Below, one piece after another: positions 34,401-45,060 of a DNA stretch of 64,000 nt. Position numbers and translations under genes: made by a program. Origin of the DNA: Pseudisothecium myosuroides (taxonomy: Eukaryota > Streptophyta > Bryopsida > Hypnales > Lembophyllaceae). The notes under the pieces were generated by a model. It was given only the letters and a program-made list of their open reading frames with translations. It was not told the origin of the DNA and ran no database searches. Position 1 is the stretch's first letter; every line of letters starts with the position of its first letter. Location: contig OX637293.1 of NCBI GenBank assembly GCA_951799445.1, positions 2,914,001 to 2,978,000 on the forward strand, written 5' to 3'.

Positions 34401-36545
34401 AGTCAGACGCTTATATTCGATGTGTGACGCTGTTTGTGAAACCTGCAGATGGGAACTGGACTGGGAATTTTTATCTCAAAGAGGAATCCTTCTTTAGTTG
34501 CCACTTTCTGTGTGTTGTCGTGTGGATATATGTTTTCGTCTTTCAATGAGGTGAGTGTATTTTAAAGCTGGTGTCTTCAAGATCAATTGGGAATTTATTA
34601 GTGTTGGAATTGGGGCTTCACTTTTATATTCCTTCAGGCATGTTCGTATATACCTTTCGTTACAGGATTGTTTTCCAGTTCTTTTTGGGGGTCACTCGTG
34701 CGCTGAAAGTGTGATTGTCTATGGATCAGTATTGCAGTTCTTGTGGTTGATGTTCTCGTGCAATTATGTTTTTGACATTCCCAGGTAAAATCAGTTCGTC
34801 AGGCCACACTAAATCGTGCCAGATTCGGAGTAGTTGTGCAATCATTCCTTGAAAGTGGTATGGCTTTTTCTGTTCTGGGTGGCTGATGTTTTTACGTCTG
34901 CTTTGAGTCAAGTCATAAAATGCAGTAGATTAGGCATTATGGAGTTGATCCTGAAGGGTACTTCCTCATTTACTCAATAATGAAGCACGTGGTCTTCACT
35001 TGCCAGGGAAAATACCTTCAGTTGAGGATGCAAACAGGAGGGAGCACGTTATTACACTTCCTTGGCAGGAGAAACCGCTGGAGCTTGGTAGGGCTCTTTT
35101 GCATCTTTGTATTTTTAATGTTCAATATACTAAGTTCGAAAGTTGAAGAATTAGTGTTGGTTATTTATGAAGTCATGCTTAAATATGTACAGTTATTGGA
35201 TTTTGGCCGGTACTCTTTGACGACCTTGTGCATTGAACATTGCGAAGAAATGATTTCAACCATTTCCACAAGGTACAAAGTTAGGACAAGAATTAATGTC
35301 ATATTTAGTTTATCTAGACTTCGATACTGTTCACAGTACTGATTAAATGTGTAGATGTTAAGCTTCTTGTTATACAATTGTTTCAGGTTCCCGAGTTGCT
35401 CAAGCGTTCTCTAGTCCAGAAGAGTTTTTAAATACGCAAGAGAAATTTCAGGTGGGTTTTGAAGTTCTCATATAAAAAGTTAACTTCTCTGTTGTTTTAG
35501 TAGAGTTCAATGTCAACGATTTTGACTACGTGATTTTTTACGCCGCTTCATGTTAGGTTATTTCATAATTTAGTAGAGTGTTTCACTGGATGACAGTATT
35601 TTATTAGGGTGAGAATCCTGAACAGCTTGAGTTTTATCTTTGGAGATACAGAGAGAGAACTATATCGTGACCTATAGACCAAATAAAAGGCGAGCATATG
35701 TTGTGATCAAGGAATCTGCCTCTTCTGATGATGTTGTCCGAGCGACGTTCCAGGTGAATCTCTTCCTGACATGCTCAATTGTTTTTCGCAGTGTGTAGTT
35801 GGTGCACCGTTTATTTATAATTAGTTTGAGATTTCATTAATGTTGTTTTATATTGCTTTTTCTGCTAGAATTATATAGATATAAACATTAATAATATATT
35901 AATGTTTATTAATTAAAAACATAGAATATTGAGAATTTGAATTAGCAAAGCCAGATTTTTATATTTCCGCATTCCATTGCTATTAGCAGATTGTTGAACG
36001 CCCACGTTAACACAAAACTCCTTACAATCATGTGTATTATTATTATATAGAGTTCTAAGAATAATGGAGATCCCTTAAAACTGCTGAATGTCAAGGGAAT
36101 GAGTTTCTTACATTGGCCCTGTAATTTTGTCGGGGTAGGTGATTTTGGGCAGCAATGATACATGAAGGACATGTGCTGCAAACAGATAAATATTGCTCAA
36201 ATCTTAATCGCTCCTTTCTGATGGACTTGCAGGCACACGTGCTGCTGCACATGTTGAGGGAATTAGCGGGTAAACCCACTGCCAGCAATGTAGACGCTGT
36301 CGTGGCAGAGAGTTCTAAGCGCACTCATGCTTTGTACGATGATTTCAAGCAACAGGCACACTCCAAGGTATGCTATTGCTTATGATGATCAGGAATAGGG
36401 GTTATATGTCTTTTGCCAAGTGCTCATCATATGCTGGTTGCATTAGATTATGTTTAAACCGTCCTTTCCCTTGCAGGGTTGGATGATGGGAGAGGCATTG
36501 CTCAGTCCTGGAGATTCACGACTCTGCACCGAATCAATTTTGTAG
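31464..36545 (+). CDS. RUS6: RUS6-like protein (root UVB sensitive / DUF647 family), 13 exons
   Basis: Exons: 31464-31832, 32684-32782, 33066-33179, 33369-33440, 33560-33670, 34103-34222, 34449-34550, 34785-34857, 35007-35087, 35387-35451, 35652-35753, 36233-36367, 36477-36545. All introns are GT-AG and phases agree, giving 503 aa. The DUF647 core starts at about residue 128 (FVKSYIVPEGYPESVAPSY), continues with YFFGGAMSVFTTRSL, KDGAGRVGKMLFAR and NVAAVTSTSTRAPIYNAFAR (from 256), and ends near 400. Length and order match Arabidopsis RUS6 as recalled. Several hydrophobic stretches suggest membrane association. Family members RUS1/RUS2 act in UV-B response and auxin transport; RUS6 is reported essential for early embryo development. 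The molecular function is unknown. The N-terminal 123 residues are charged (an RERERERD run) and poorly conserved, so the start is the least certain part. The exon 11 acceptor (35651) is chosen by phase and homology. Confidence 0.93.
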
Positions 36546-37365
36546 ATCAGTACCTTTTTATTGCCTCATTTATATAGAGCTTCCTTCCAATTTTAGGTGT
36601 TCTTGGTGGTATATGCATTTCCGTTCCTTCATCTCTGTAGAGTAAGCATTTGATATGGTTCAAGAAACCACACATTTAAAGCCTGTACAAGCAACGTTTG
36701 AGATTAAAATAAGATGGGTGTGGTTGAGGAGGTTTCCTTCGCTCGACCTTCGGAAGACGGGCATTTATATTCTGGCCTATATGCTGTTCGGTTCTAAGTA
36801 GTGCTTTTGCTGGCTCATGTGTTCAGAGCGTACAGTGCAGTAAAAGACAACACACTTTAGACCATTGTTAAATAAACGCTGCAAAATGAGGTCATTTCTT
36901 GTAGTGTGTGAAGGCTTGTAGAATTTAGTCTTTGTCTGCTCCTTGATCTTCATGAGAAGTGTGTTTCAAATAGTGCATATGATGGGAATCATTTACTTGG
37001 GATGTTGACTTAAATTACCGTTTCTATGCATGTATTGAGAAGAAGTGATTTAGAATTGCGGACACCAACTGGGTTTCGGATAGTATACATTGTTAAGGTG
37101 GATTTTCTTCGAAGGTGAAGAAGCTTATTTCTCCATCCTGCAGCACGCTTATTTGGAGGTTTCCTCATTTTCGTTTCTCTTGCTAGAATGCTAGCGAAAG
37201 AGACATCGGCCTTGTAAGTTGGAGATGAATAGACATCGGCCCCATTGTGGCTACGTGTACTGTTCTCTTTTTGTGAACAGTGATTCATTGTGGCACAGTT
37301 CCCAGTGCAGTTGTGGCTCATAATGATTGGTCACAAGACTCTCAATATTGTAACCACCCCTTGTC
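36546..37365 (+). other. 3' flank of the RUS6-like gene
   Basis: Probable 3' UTR, with an AATAAA polyadenylation-type hexamer at 36871-36876. The remainder shows no gene. Confidence 0.4.
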
Positions 37366-37600
37366 AATTTTGTTTTCAGCCCATGGTTGGAAATAGCAAG
37401 CCCCATATCACCAGTATGGGAAAAACAGAATCTTCCGCTTAAAAATTCATAATAACTATATTTTGAGAAAAAAAATCTGGAAAATTATGGAAACCTTTTG
37501 AACTCTATTTTTACACACAGGAAAATTCCCCACCGAAGAAACCTACCTTGCAAATACGTGTAATTCCTTTTTTGATCGAAAATGGGTTGTTTCTCCTATT
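37366..37600 (-). repeat. Dispersed repeat R2, copy 3
   Basis: Reverse-complement relative of 11572-11835, including AATTACACGTATTTGCAAGG (complemented at about 37539-37560) and the ATGGTTGGAAATA start block. Confidence 0.55.
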
Positions 37601-37617
37601 CTTATCTCTTGCCCAAA

Positions 37618-38410
37618 TGGATGTTATTGTGTCAAAATATTGTAATTGTTACTATACAAATTCAAATTAGACATGTTAAGAGGACATAGGAAAAGAAAAT
37701 ATAGCAATAACACTTTATGGATTGAGAGATTATAATGTTTGATCATGAGGGTGTTTAAATTGTGAAATTTGAAGTCTTTCTATCATCTTTGCACAAGTAA
37801 AATTTGAAATATAAATAAATAAATAATGTGGTTAACTTAGGAAGAATGTTGTGGACCAAGGTGGTCATTTGGATGACAAAGAATCCTTCTATGGAAGACA
37901 ACAATGTATATGATCATCCTTGGAATTTTATACAAAAGAAAAGATATTGTACAATACTTTGACCTCCAATAAGTGCCTTTGGTTTTTTAATTACATGATT
38001 CACACTTCACCAGAGACAATGATTTTCAAAGTGACCAATCTATCCTAAGAAGGTTAAAGGACATAACATGAATAATCCCAAATAATTTCCAACTTCTCAA
38101 AATTTACTCTACACTTATTTTAAATGAATTTTTAATGTGATTTTGTTTCTCCAAGATCTAGTATAATTGAGGCTCATTTCCAAAATGTTTCAACATTTCG
38201 AAAATCAAGATTTGCAATGCACATCCTTGCACAAAATCTTGAATAGAAAATTCATTATCATTCATTTTCAAAATTGGATTTTTGGTTCTAAAACTAGACT
38301 TCAAAATAAAGTGCCATACAAAAAACTACTACAAATAGTAATTTAATAAAGATCTATTTTACTTCAAAGTTTTTTCGACACCCCAATTTGGTGCCTTGAG
38401 CATTTAGGGA
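37618..38410 (+). mobile_element. TTAA-1c element, copy I, 5'-truncated, carrying a TTAA-2 insertion
   Basis: Colinear with 50782-51406 from the AATTAGACATGTT block to the end ...GAGCATTTAGGGA followed by TTAA (38411-38414). It is interrupted by 37836-38053. The family's left end is missing beside the R2 copy. Confidence 0.6.
37836..38053. mobile_element. TTAA-2 element (218 bp) nested in TTAA-1c
   Basis: Flanked by TTAA at 37832-37835 and 38054-38057. The ends are CTTAGGAAGAATGTTGTGG and, complemented, CCTTCTTAGGATAGATTGG. The corresponding point of copy H (about 51068-51075, GGTAACTAAAGGG) has no insert. The interior shares TCCTTGGAATTTT and ACTTTGACCTCCAAT-like blocks with 28824-29045. 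Confidence 0.65.
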
Positions 38411-38414
38411 TTAA

Positions 38415-39771
38415 AATTCTTATGGTTGGCATTATTCTGGAATAGCTCTTGAAGAAGAATATTGTCTTGCAAATGATGCTCATTTTTCAACATACACTAA
38501 AGTCATATAAAGAATAAGCCCCGAGGCCGGAATCCTACAATCTGGAAGACTTGATATTTGGCATATGTAATATTTATAATTAATAAGCACAAAGCACAAA
38601 TAAATCAATTAAGTACTAAATACACTATTACAATTCCACTTACCTTTGCGCTTAGTTTGAACAGAGTCTCCCTTCTCACAGAAGTATGTAGTTTTTTGGT
38701 CACATACATTAGAATTAATCGGAAGTCTAAATGCCAACTTGCACTCAAATTATTCACTAAAGCTGGCTAGAATCAAGTTGTAAATACCAATATTTATGTT
38801 AGTCCTTATAATGCCGCTTTTATATAAAAGGTCCACTCCCCATTATCAAAACCTTTGCACATTGCAACAAAGCCTCCATCAATTCAATTCAAGTTTTACA
38901 TCAAATTCCTTGGGCTCTACCATTACCTTCCAAATCAACATTCTCAAAACAACACCATTCAACAACTACAAAACTTCCCTTTTTATACTACATTGTAAAC
39001 AAATGAGTCTTCACTTTTATGCCATTTATAGCTCTACCTCAGCCTTTTTAGGACCAATGCTACTTTGTGCAACACTCTACTACTTCTATTTTAAATAATA
39101 AACTTACAATATTTCATTACAACTCTTCAATTCACTGCCCAAAAAGAAAATCAATCTAAATTATATAAATAAATGACTTCACTTAAGAATATGGAACAGT
39201 CTATCCTCAAATTGGCGATACATAATTTTTGTGTCACTTGGCTTGCACAATGGGCTTTTCATGGGACCCTCAATGAAAAAGTTCCTAGCATATGCTAATT
39301 GACCTTTAAAGCCCTAACTAAGGTATGATTTCAAGCCATTTTCTACTTTGGGGCAGGGCCTTTCTAGTGCAATATTTGTTGAATTTTTGTGAAATTTTTA
39401 TCAAAGGTGTGTTTCACCACTAGCTTGATGCCTAAAAAAATTTGAGACCAATCCAAGTCATGGTTAATTAAAAATTTATGCTTCGAAAGGACATTTTTTT
39501 GAGTTATGGCCAGTTTTGGGCAACCATGATAGATAGGTTCAATTGGGCTGAAATTTTTTATACATACTCTCAACAAGCTTGTCAACATAACCCCAAATGT
39601 TGAAAAGCATGCAATCACATGATTTTGACTTACAAGCCTTTTGAAATTGCCAAAAATCCTCCTCCTAAAATTCAAAGTACTATAATTTCGCCACATTTGA
39701 ACCAACGTGCATAAAGATTAAAGAATGAATAGTGCAATTCCATCCACATTCTTCATATTTCTGGAAGTAAA
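38415..39771. other. Intergenic AT-rich DNA
   Basis: ORFs of 70-113 codons are present without motifs. No gene or repeat boundary was recognised. Confidence 0.4.
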
Positions 39772-39773
39772 TA

Positions 39774-40855
39774 AGGTAGGAATACCATAAACGGTGCCAG
39801 TCCATAAACGGTTTCAGTGTACCTGCTCTCATCATTTATGCCTTGAAATGACAAGAGCAGGTACATTGAAACCGTTTAACCTCTAAAGCACTGAACATGC
39901 TTTTTTGATAACATAGCTTTTGGGGGCAACTCACTATGAGCGGAGTTTTTATTTTTTTTCTTTGAAATTTTCACACAACATTTTCTCAAGGAGTAGCTTT
40001 AAGGCTTAACAATTTTTATAACTTTTGACTACATGGTTAAAAAGTTATTGCATGATATGTCATATTCATTGGTTGACAGGCAACCCGGGCAGCAAAAAAA
40101 ACTTCTTTAAAAGTCACTTTAAAAAAAAATAAAAAATTGAAATTGGTTCTTTAGATTTATATGTACGTGGGAAGCTTTGAATCATTGATTTCCATTCCGA
40201 TCAATGAGTCAAAAGTTATGAGGAGTCTTCGTTTGAGGGTAGATATGGAATCTCTACTCTAAAATAAACTTTGAAGTCCTTTATTTAACTCAATTTTCAA
40301 TATTTTTGAAAAAAAATAAAAAACATTGTGTGTAGATTGTTTATTACAACATTACAACCGTTGGGATTGGCATTTTTCAATTCCATAGATAAATTCTTAA
40401 CAATTTAGTGTTTTGAATCATTCTTTACCTCTTCCTACTTACTATTTTTTTCCTATATGTTGTACAATTCCAAATGATTTGAAAATTTTCAAGCATGTAG
40501 CCAACTTGCCTTCAAGAATGAATCCAAAGAGTAACCACCATTTTGGACATTTTTTCATACAAATGTGACCTTGTGAAGGGCAGCTGCCCATTTTTTCGCA
40601 GGGACAAAAAAGGATTTTTTTTCAATTCAAATGCTATTATCTTGCAATCCACACAGTGGAAAATTCTGAAATTTTTTCCACATCTTCTCAAATAAGTTAC
40701 TACAAGATCCTATGATTACATGTGTTCAAAAATGTTTTTTTCTAAAATTTGACACTAGTAGTATTAGAAATGACAGTTTTGGAACGTTTTTGGTGAAAAC
40801 ATAGTCAAAAACCTTCGGGGGTTAAAGATCGACACCATTTATGATATTCCTTCCT
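39774..40855. mobile_element. TA-flanked hairpin MITE (~138 bp net) split by TTAA-1b copy E
   Basis: The ends AGGTAGGAATACCATAAACG and AGGAAGGAATATCATAAATG (right end complemented) are flanked by TA at 39772-39773 and 40856-40857. The interior before the insertion is a near-palindrome around GTACCTGCTCT...AGAGCAGGTAC. Removing 39880-40821 plus one TTAA restores the two arms to equal length. Confidence 0.7.
39880..40821 (+). mobile_element. TTAA-1b element, copy E (942 bp)
   Basis: TTAA at 39876-39879 and 40822-40825. The ends are CCTCTAAAGCACTGAACATG and ...CCTTCGGGGG. Inner blocks are shared with 10834-11234 and 24045-24951. The right ~300 bp (ATCTTGCAATCCACACAGTG, ACAAGATCCTATG, GAAATGACAGTTTTGG) also matches the TTAA-1a copies, linking the subfamilies. 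Non-coding. Confidence 0.8.
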
Positions 40856-40857
40856 TA

Positions 40858-41447
40858 GCTTCATCTCTCCTGTCAACATTGCAAGTTAAGAAATTAAAGA
40901 TAAAATCTCTCACTAAATCTTCCTCCTTGTGTCAAAAGAAAACATCCATATCCATCCAATCCAAGGGTACACCCACCACTCCAAGTTGCAATTGGGGATC
41001 TAATCAAGGTGACTAATTAAATGAGATTGTTACAAAAGACCAAGTACTTGCAAATCTAAGGGGCACATCAGAAGTGTGCAACGTGGCGATCAGCAATTAG
41101 CCCAGACGAACTTGGTGAATAAATCAGAGTATATATAACTTAACTTCCAGGAACAGTACCCACTAACTTGAAGGTGCTCAAGTGGGAGCTGAAGAGGAAG
41201 ACAGCGATTGAAAGAAGTCATGGAATTGGCAGTGAGAGCACTTGAATGAGTAAATCAAGTGAAGCCCAAGTGAGTAACACATTACAGTTAATCATAAAAT
41301 TGTCCTGTGTTTGTGAACTTGTGTCACATGAAGGTTTAATTGAGAATCGAACAAAACAAACACGACACCAAACTTAATCAGACCTCAACTTGGGTGTTCC
41401 AGGGAATTTGGCCCTCTGTTTTTCTCAAACTCCGGCTCCATTAGAGA
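40858..41447. other. Intergenic sequence
   Basis: No gene or repeat boundary was recognised. Confidence 0.4.
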
Positions 41448-42406
41448 AAAAAAAGCACCCCTCCGGAGGGCTGCTCCGGACTGACAAGCCAAGCTATTAA
41501 AATGCTTGGCCTGTCACTCCAGAGCTGTCCTGCGGTGAGCAGTCAGCTTGGCTGACTGCTCGCCGAAACGGTCAGAAATCACAATTTTTATTTTTTTTTA
41601 TTTTTCAATTTTTTTTTAATAAATTTTCAATACTAAAAAAAAATTAAAAAAAATTAAAAAAAAATTTACTCGCGAATTTCGGTTCCTGCGCCACTGTTGC
41701 TGTAGTTTCTGCTGCGCGGAAATAGGGGGAAAAAAATTTGGGAAAAAAAAAAGTAAATTTGAGGGTCCCTTGAAGGGCTGTGGAGCAGCCCTCTGGAGGC
41801 CCCAGATTTTCTCCTCGGGGGGTGCACTCAATGCACTCTTTAGATCACGTGCGATCAAAATCTACAACCCCTATCTTATATGGTAAAAAATTATTTAAAT
41901 AGTTTGGAAAAATTATACTATGTTATACTATGTTGGAAGTTCATATTGTGAATTTTTGAAAATTTTATTTATTTGAAACAATTACTTACAAATTTTGTAA
42001 GAAAATAAATACACTGTATAGTTGAAAATTTTATTTGACCCCCTATTTTATATGGTAAGTAATATTTTAAAAATAATTTTTAAATTGCCAATAAATGAAG
42101 GCTTGGTTAAAATTTATACATACCAAAGTTGGATACAATTGTCATTCAAATGCAATCTTGATAAATATTTGAAGTGAAAATACAACCATTTTAGTGCAAT
42201 CTTCAATTGTGCATTTGAATATCTTGTTGAATTCAATTCAATCCAAATTTTTTTCACATAAAAGATATATTGATTATGTAACAACACCCAAAAATTTGGA
42301 GCTAAATCAATATTTATTAAAAAGTAAATAGGGGTTGTAGATTCACTTGATCGCACGTGATCAACAAAGAATACATTGAGTGCACCCCCCGGGATTTTCT
42401 CTAATG
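41448..42406. mobile_element. Outer TIR element (~370 bp net) with GC-rich hairpins
   Basis: CATTAGAGAAAA followed by CTCCGGAGGGCTGCTCC at the left pairs with the complement of 41780-41813 plus 42402-42406 once the inner element is removed. Inside are strong hairpins, such as GCAGTCAGC/GCTGACTGC near 41540 and GCCAAGC/GCTTGGC near 41480. Poly-A/T tracts fill the centre. Superfamily unknown. Confidence 0.65.
41814..42393. mobile_element. Nested element with ~57-bp TIRs and an 8-9 bp target duplication
   Basis: The ends are CTCGGGGGGTGCACTCAATG and, complemented, CCCGGGGGGTGCACTCAATG. The TIRs extend through GATCACGTGCGATCAA and CTACAACCCC. ATTTTCTC occurs on both sides (41806-41813 and 42394-42401), as GATTTTCTC if the adjoining G is counted. 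8 bp would fit hAT and 9 bp Mutator. Non-coding, 580 bp. Confidence 0.8.
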
Positions 42407-43696
42407 CCTGACCTGCCTTGCACACACTTTACGATTAATTCTATTGTGTGCACAAGCATTTGAGAAGTTTTTCAGTAATTTGCCTCCTCTTTGTAGAAGG
42501 AGTCGGGTGTTTTTGTTCCAAGGACACCCATTGCATCCTCTCCTTATGAAAATGATCTCTTTTCTTGTTTCCTCTATATTAGTATCAAATTTTCACTGGT
42601 TACTTTTTTTTCAACTTCAAATTTGCAAAAGCTACAATCCTGCTCTTTCAAAGATATGCTAGATTTTGAAACTAAACTTCAAATTTTCATTACATCAGGT
42701 AGATATGGACGACAGAGTAGAGGCTAAACGCTACAACCAACTCTACAACAATACTTGCCTTCGCCCCATCCAAGCACTTGAAGGCCTTCAACAACCAATC
42801 CTAAAGTGATACTTGCCTTGTTGAAAAACTTACCTACCTCCAACACCTTGGATTTGAAATGGTAAGCAACTAAAATCTAACTATTTTATAAAAGCAGCAA
42901 CTACAGGGGCACTAACTACGTATCCACCTTTGGTTTTTGCACACCGGTTGGTTGCTAGTCCTACCAATTTTTGTCCAATTTTGGATTCTCCCTTTTCACA
43001 CTTCAACCGGTTGTTTTTCCAAAGACATTGGCTAAGAATGAACTAACCAATATTTCTCCCCAAACATTGATATGCACACCTTACCGTCATCCTCACAAAT
43101 GTAAATATTGAGTTACCACCAAAAGAAGGGATAGCATACAACATGCAAAGCAACCACAATATGTATAGGATGGGATTCAAAATAGTTAAGGTTGTTCATA
43201 ACATTATTCATGACCAAGCCACCACGGTGACAAATTAACTTTGGAAAGATGTAATCCTATCACCAAGGTAGTCAATCCTTAATTATTATATTCGTAAATG
43301 AATAAAAATGTATTTTTTGTTTATGTAGTAATTCTGAAATTTTATGTTGGATATTGTGTATTCACTGTAGTGTTTTAGTGTTACAAATAACAATACCTTA
43401 ATCCTAAAAGGATGCATATTGAGGACAAAAAGTGACCAATGTAATGACTTTCAAGTTTATTATAGAAATAAATAATGCACCTATTGGTTCCAAAATCATT
43501 TTTGGCAAAGTACCTTGGTGATAGGTCTTGCCTTTGCAAGGATTAACTAAAGAAAAACGTGACCCTATCGCTAAAGTAGTAATTTTTAATTATCGTATTT
43601 TAGGATGGATTTTAGAATGAAAAAACGATTGAATTTGGTTTTTAAGACCATATAACATGCTTTCTATCCATTTTGCCAAATTGCCATATTGGGATT
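42407..43696. other. Intergenic sequence
   Basis: No gene or bounded repeat was recognised. Two weakly similar stretches near 43240-43320 and 43560-43620 may be old duplicates. Confidence 0.4.
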
Positions 43697-43698
43697 TA

Positions 43699-44278
43699 CT
43701 CCCTCCGTCTCAAAATAAATTCAGGGTTTCCTAGAAATGGCTAAATTAATACATGAGTTGCTCCTATTTTCAAGGGATTGCATAGTTATTATAGCTTCTA
43801 CTTAAGCCCACTAGGTGTAAAAGAATGGAAGTCAATAGTGAAGTAGTGCATGTTGAAAACATGTGCAAAAGTGACAAAATTTTGCCCTTTTTGGAAACTG
43901 CTCCAATGGTATTAATTTTGATCATTCTTTGAGCAATGTTGACGCAATGACATCCATTAATGTCATCTCTATTCAATTTCAACAATGTCTTGTGATTCAA
44001 CTCAAGGAAATTCTCAATAAGAGATTTGTTAGTAGGAGTTTCTGTATAGTTTTGGGATGAATTCTTCACCTTTGAATGTTTAGAAGTTGTGTTTCAATTC
44101 CCTTTGTAGGAATTGAATTGCTATATAGTCTTGGGAGCATGACATTTGAGGATTCTCTTGCTTCAGGATATTCGAACTAGCTTCTAATGTTGTCCATCAA
44201 GTAGTGGAGAGTTAATGTCGAATTTAATTTGGAACAAGTATATTTAGAAACCTTGGATTTATTTTGGGACGGAAGAAA
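43699..44278. mobile_element. Stowaway-like element (580 bp) upstream of LOG
   Basis: The left end CTCCCTCCGTCTCAAAATAA is the classic plant Stowaway/mariner terminus. The right end complemented is TTTCTTCCGTCCCAAAATAA. TA flanks lie at 43697-43698 and 44279-44280. It is longer than usual Stowaway MITEs (under ~350 bp). No transposase frame is visible, so it may be a deletion derivative of a mariner or hold an unrecognised insert. Confidence 0.8.
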
Positions 44279-44280
44279 TA

Positions 44281-45060
44281 TTATTTACAAAACTTAACCC
44301 TGTATACGGTTGAATAGTCCATTTCCCATGCTTTTCATCCATTTTTTTGAGTGTCGTACCAGGATTTATGATTTACGGAGTGTTATTTAACGCTTTTCAT
44401 CCATTTTGCCGTGTGTTATACCGAGCCCCCCAATCCCCCTCACTAGTAGCGAGTCGCGTCGGTGACAAAACCTCCGTCCGTCCGTTCATCCGTTCCCCTT
44501 CCCAACGCGGCCCAGCTGCAGCGGAAGCGCGAGCAGCCCCCAAGTTGCCCAACTGCAAGACAAGGCAACGCTGTCCGCGCGTTCGTCATTTCTCTATTCT
44601 TGGCAACGCCGCCTCCCAATCCGATCCCGCCCGTCTCTCCCAAATCGCCGCACATTCTATGCCTGCCAGTCTGCAGCATTCTCTCCGATCCTGGCTTGCG
44701 TGCGTGCTTGCGTGCTTGCTTGGATTTTCCCCTCATCATTCCATCTCGATCATTCTCGATTCTTAATTTCTTATCATATCTTATTTAACTTATACCCACT
44801 TTCACACCTTGCCTGCCGTCCTCCAACATTCCCCACTTGCGACGTACTCCACGCCCTTCCCTTCATCAATTCCTTTCGATCCTTCTATTCTTTCCGGATC
44901 GGAATCAATATTCAATCAATCAATGGGTCCCCTGGCATCGATGCTCCTCTCACCGACCTGAAAACCAACCACCCAACTCCCACATTTACGTGTATGATAC
45001 ATATTCGCGAACATTCGGGATCCCGAGGTTCGGAACGTTGTTAACGTTACGTACCCATAT
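44281..45060 (+). promoter_or_regulatory. Probable promoter and C/T-rich leader of LOG
   Basis: GC- and pyrimidine-rich sequence rises sharply from about 44420. A partial duplication GCTTTTCATCCATTTT occurs at about 44331 and 44390. No clear TATA box. Overlapping ORFs of 90-140 codons on both strands reflect the composition. Confidence 0.4.

Noticed and set aside
44347..45060. Overlapping ORFs of 100-140 codons upstream of LOG on both strands
   Set aside because: They overlap each other in the C/T-rich leader and show no domain; composition explains them.
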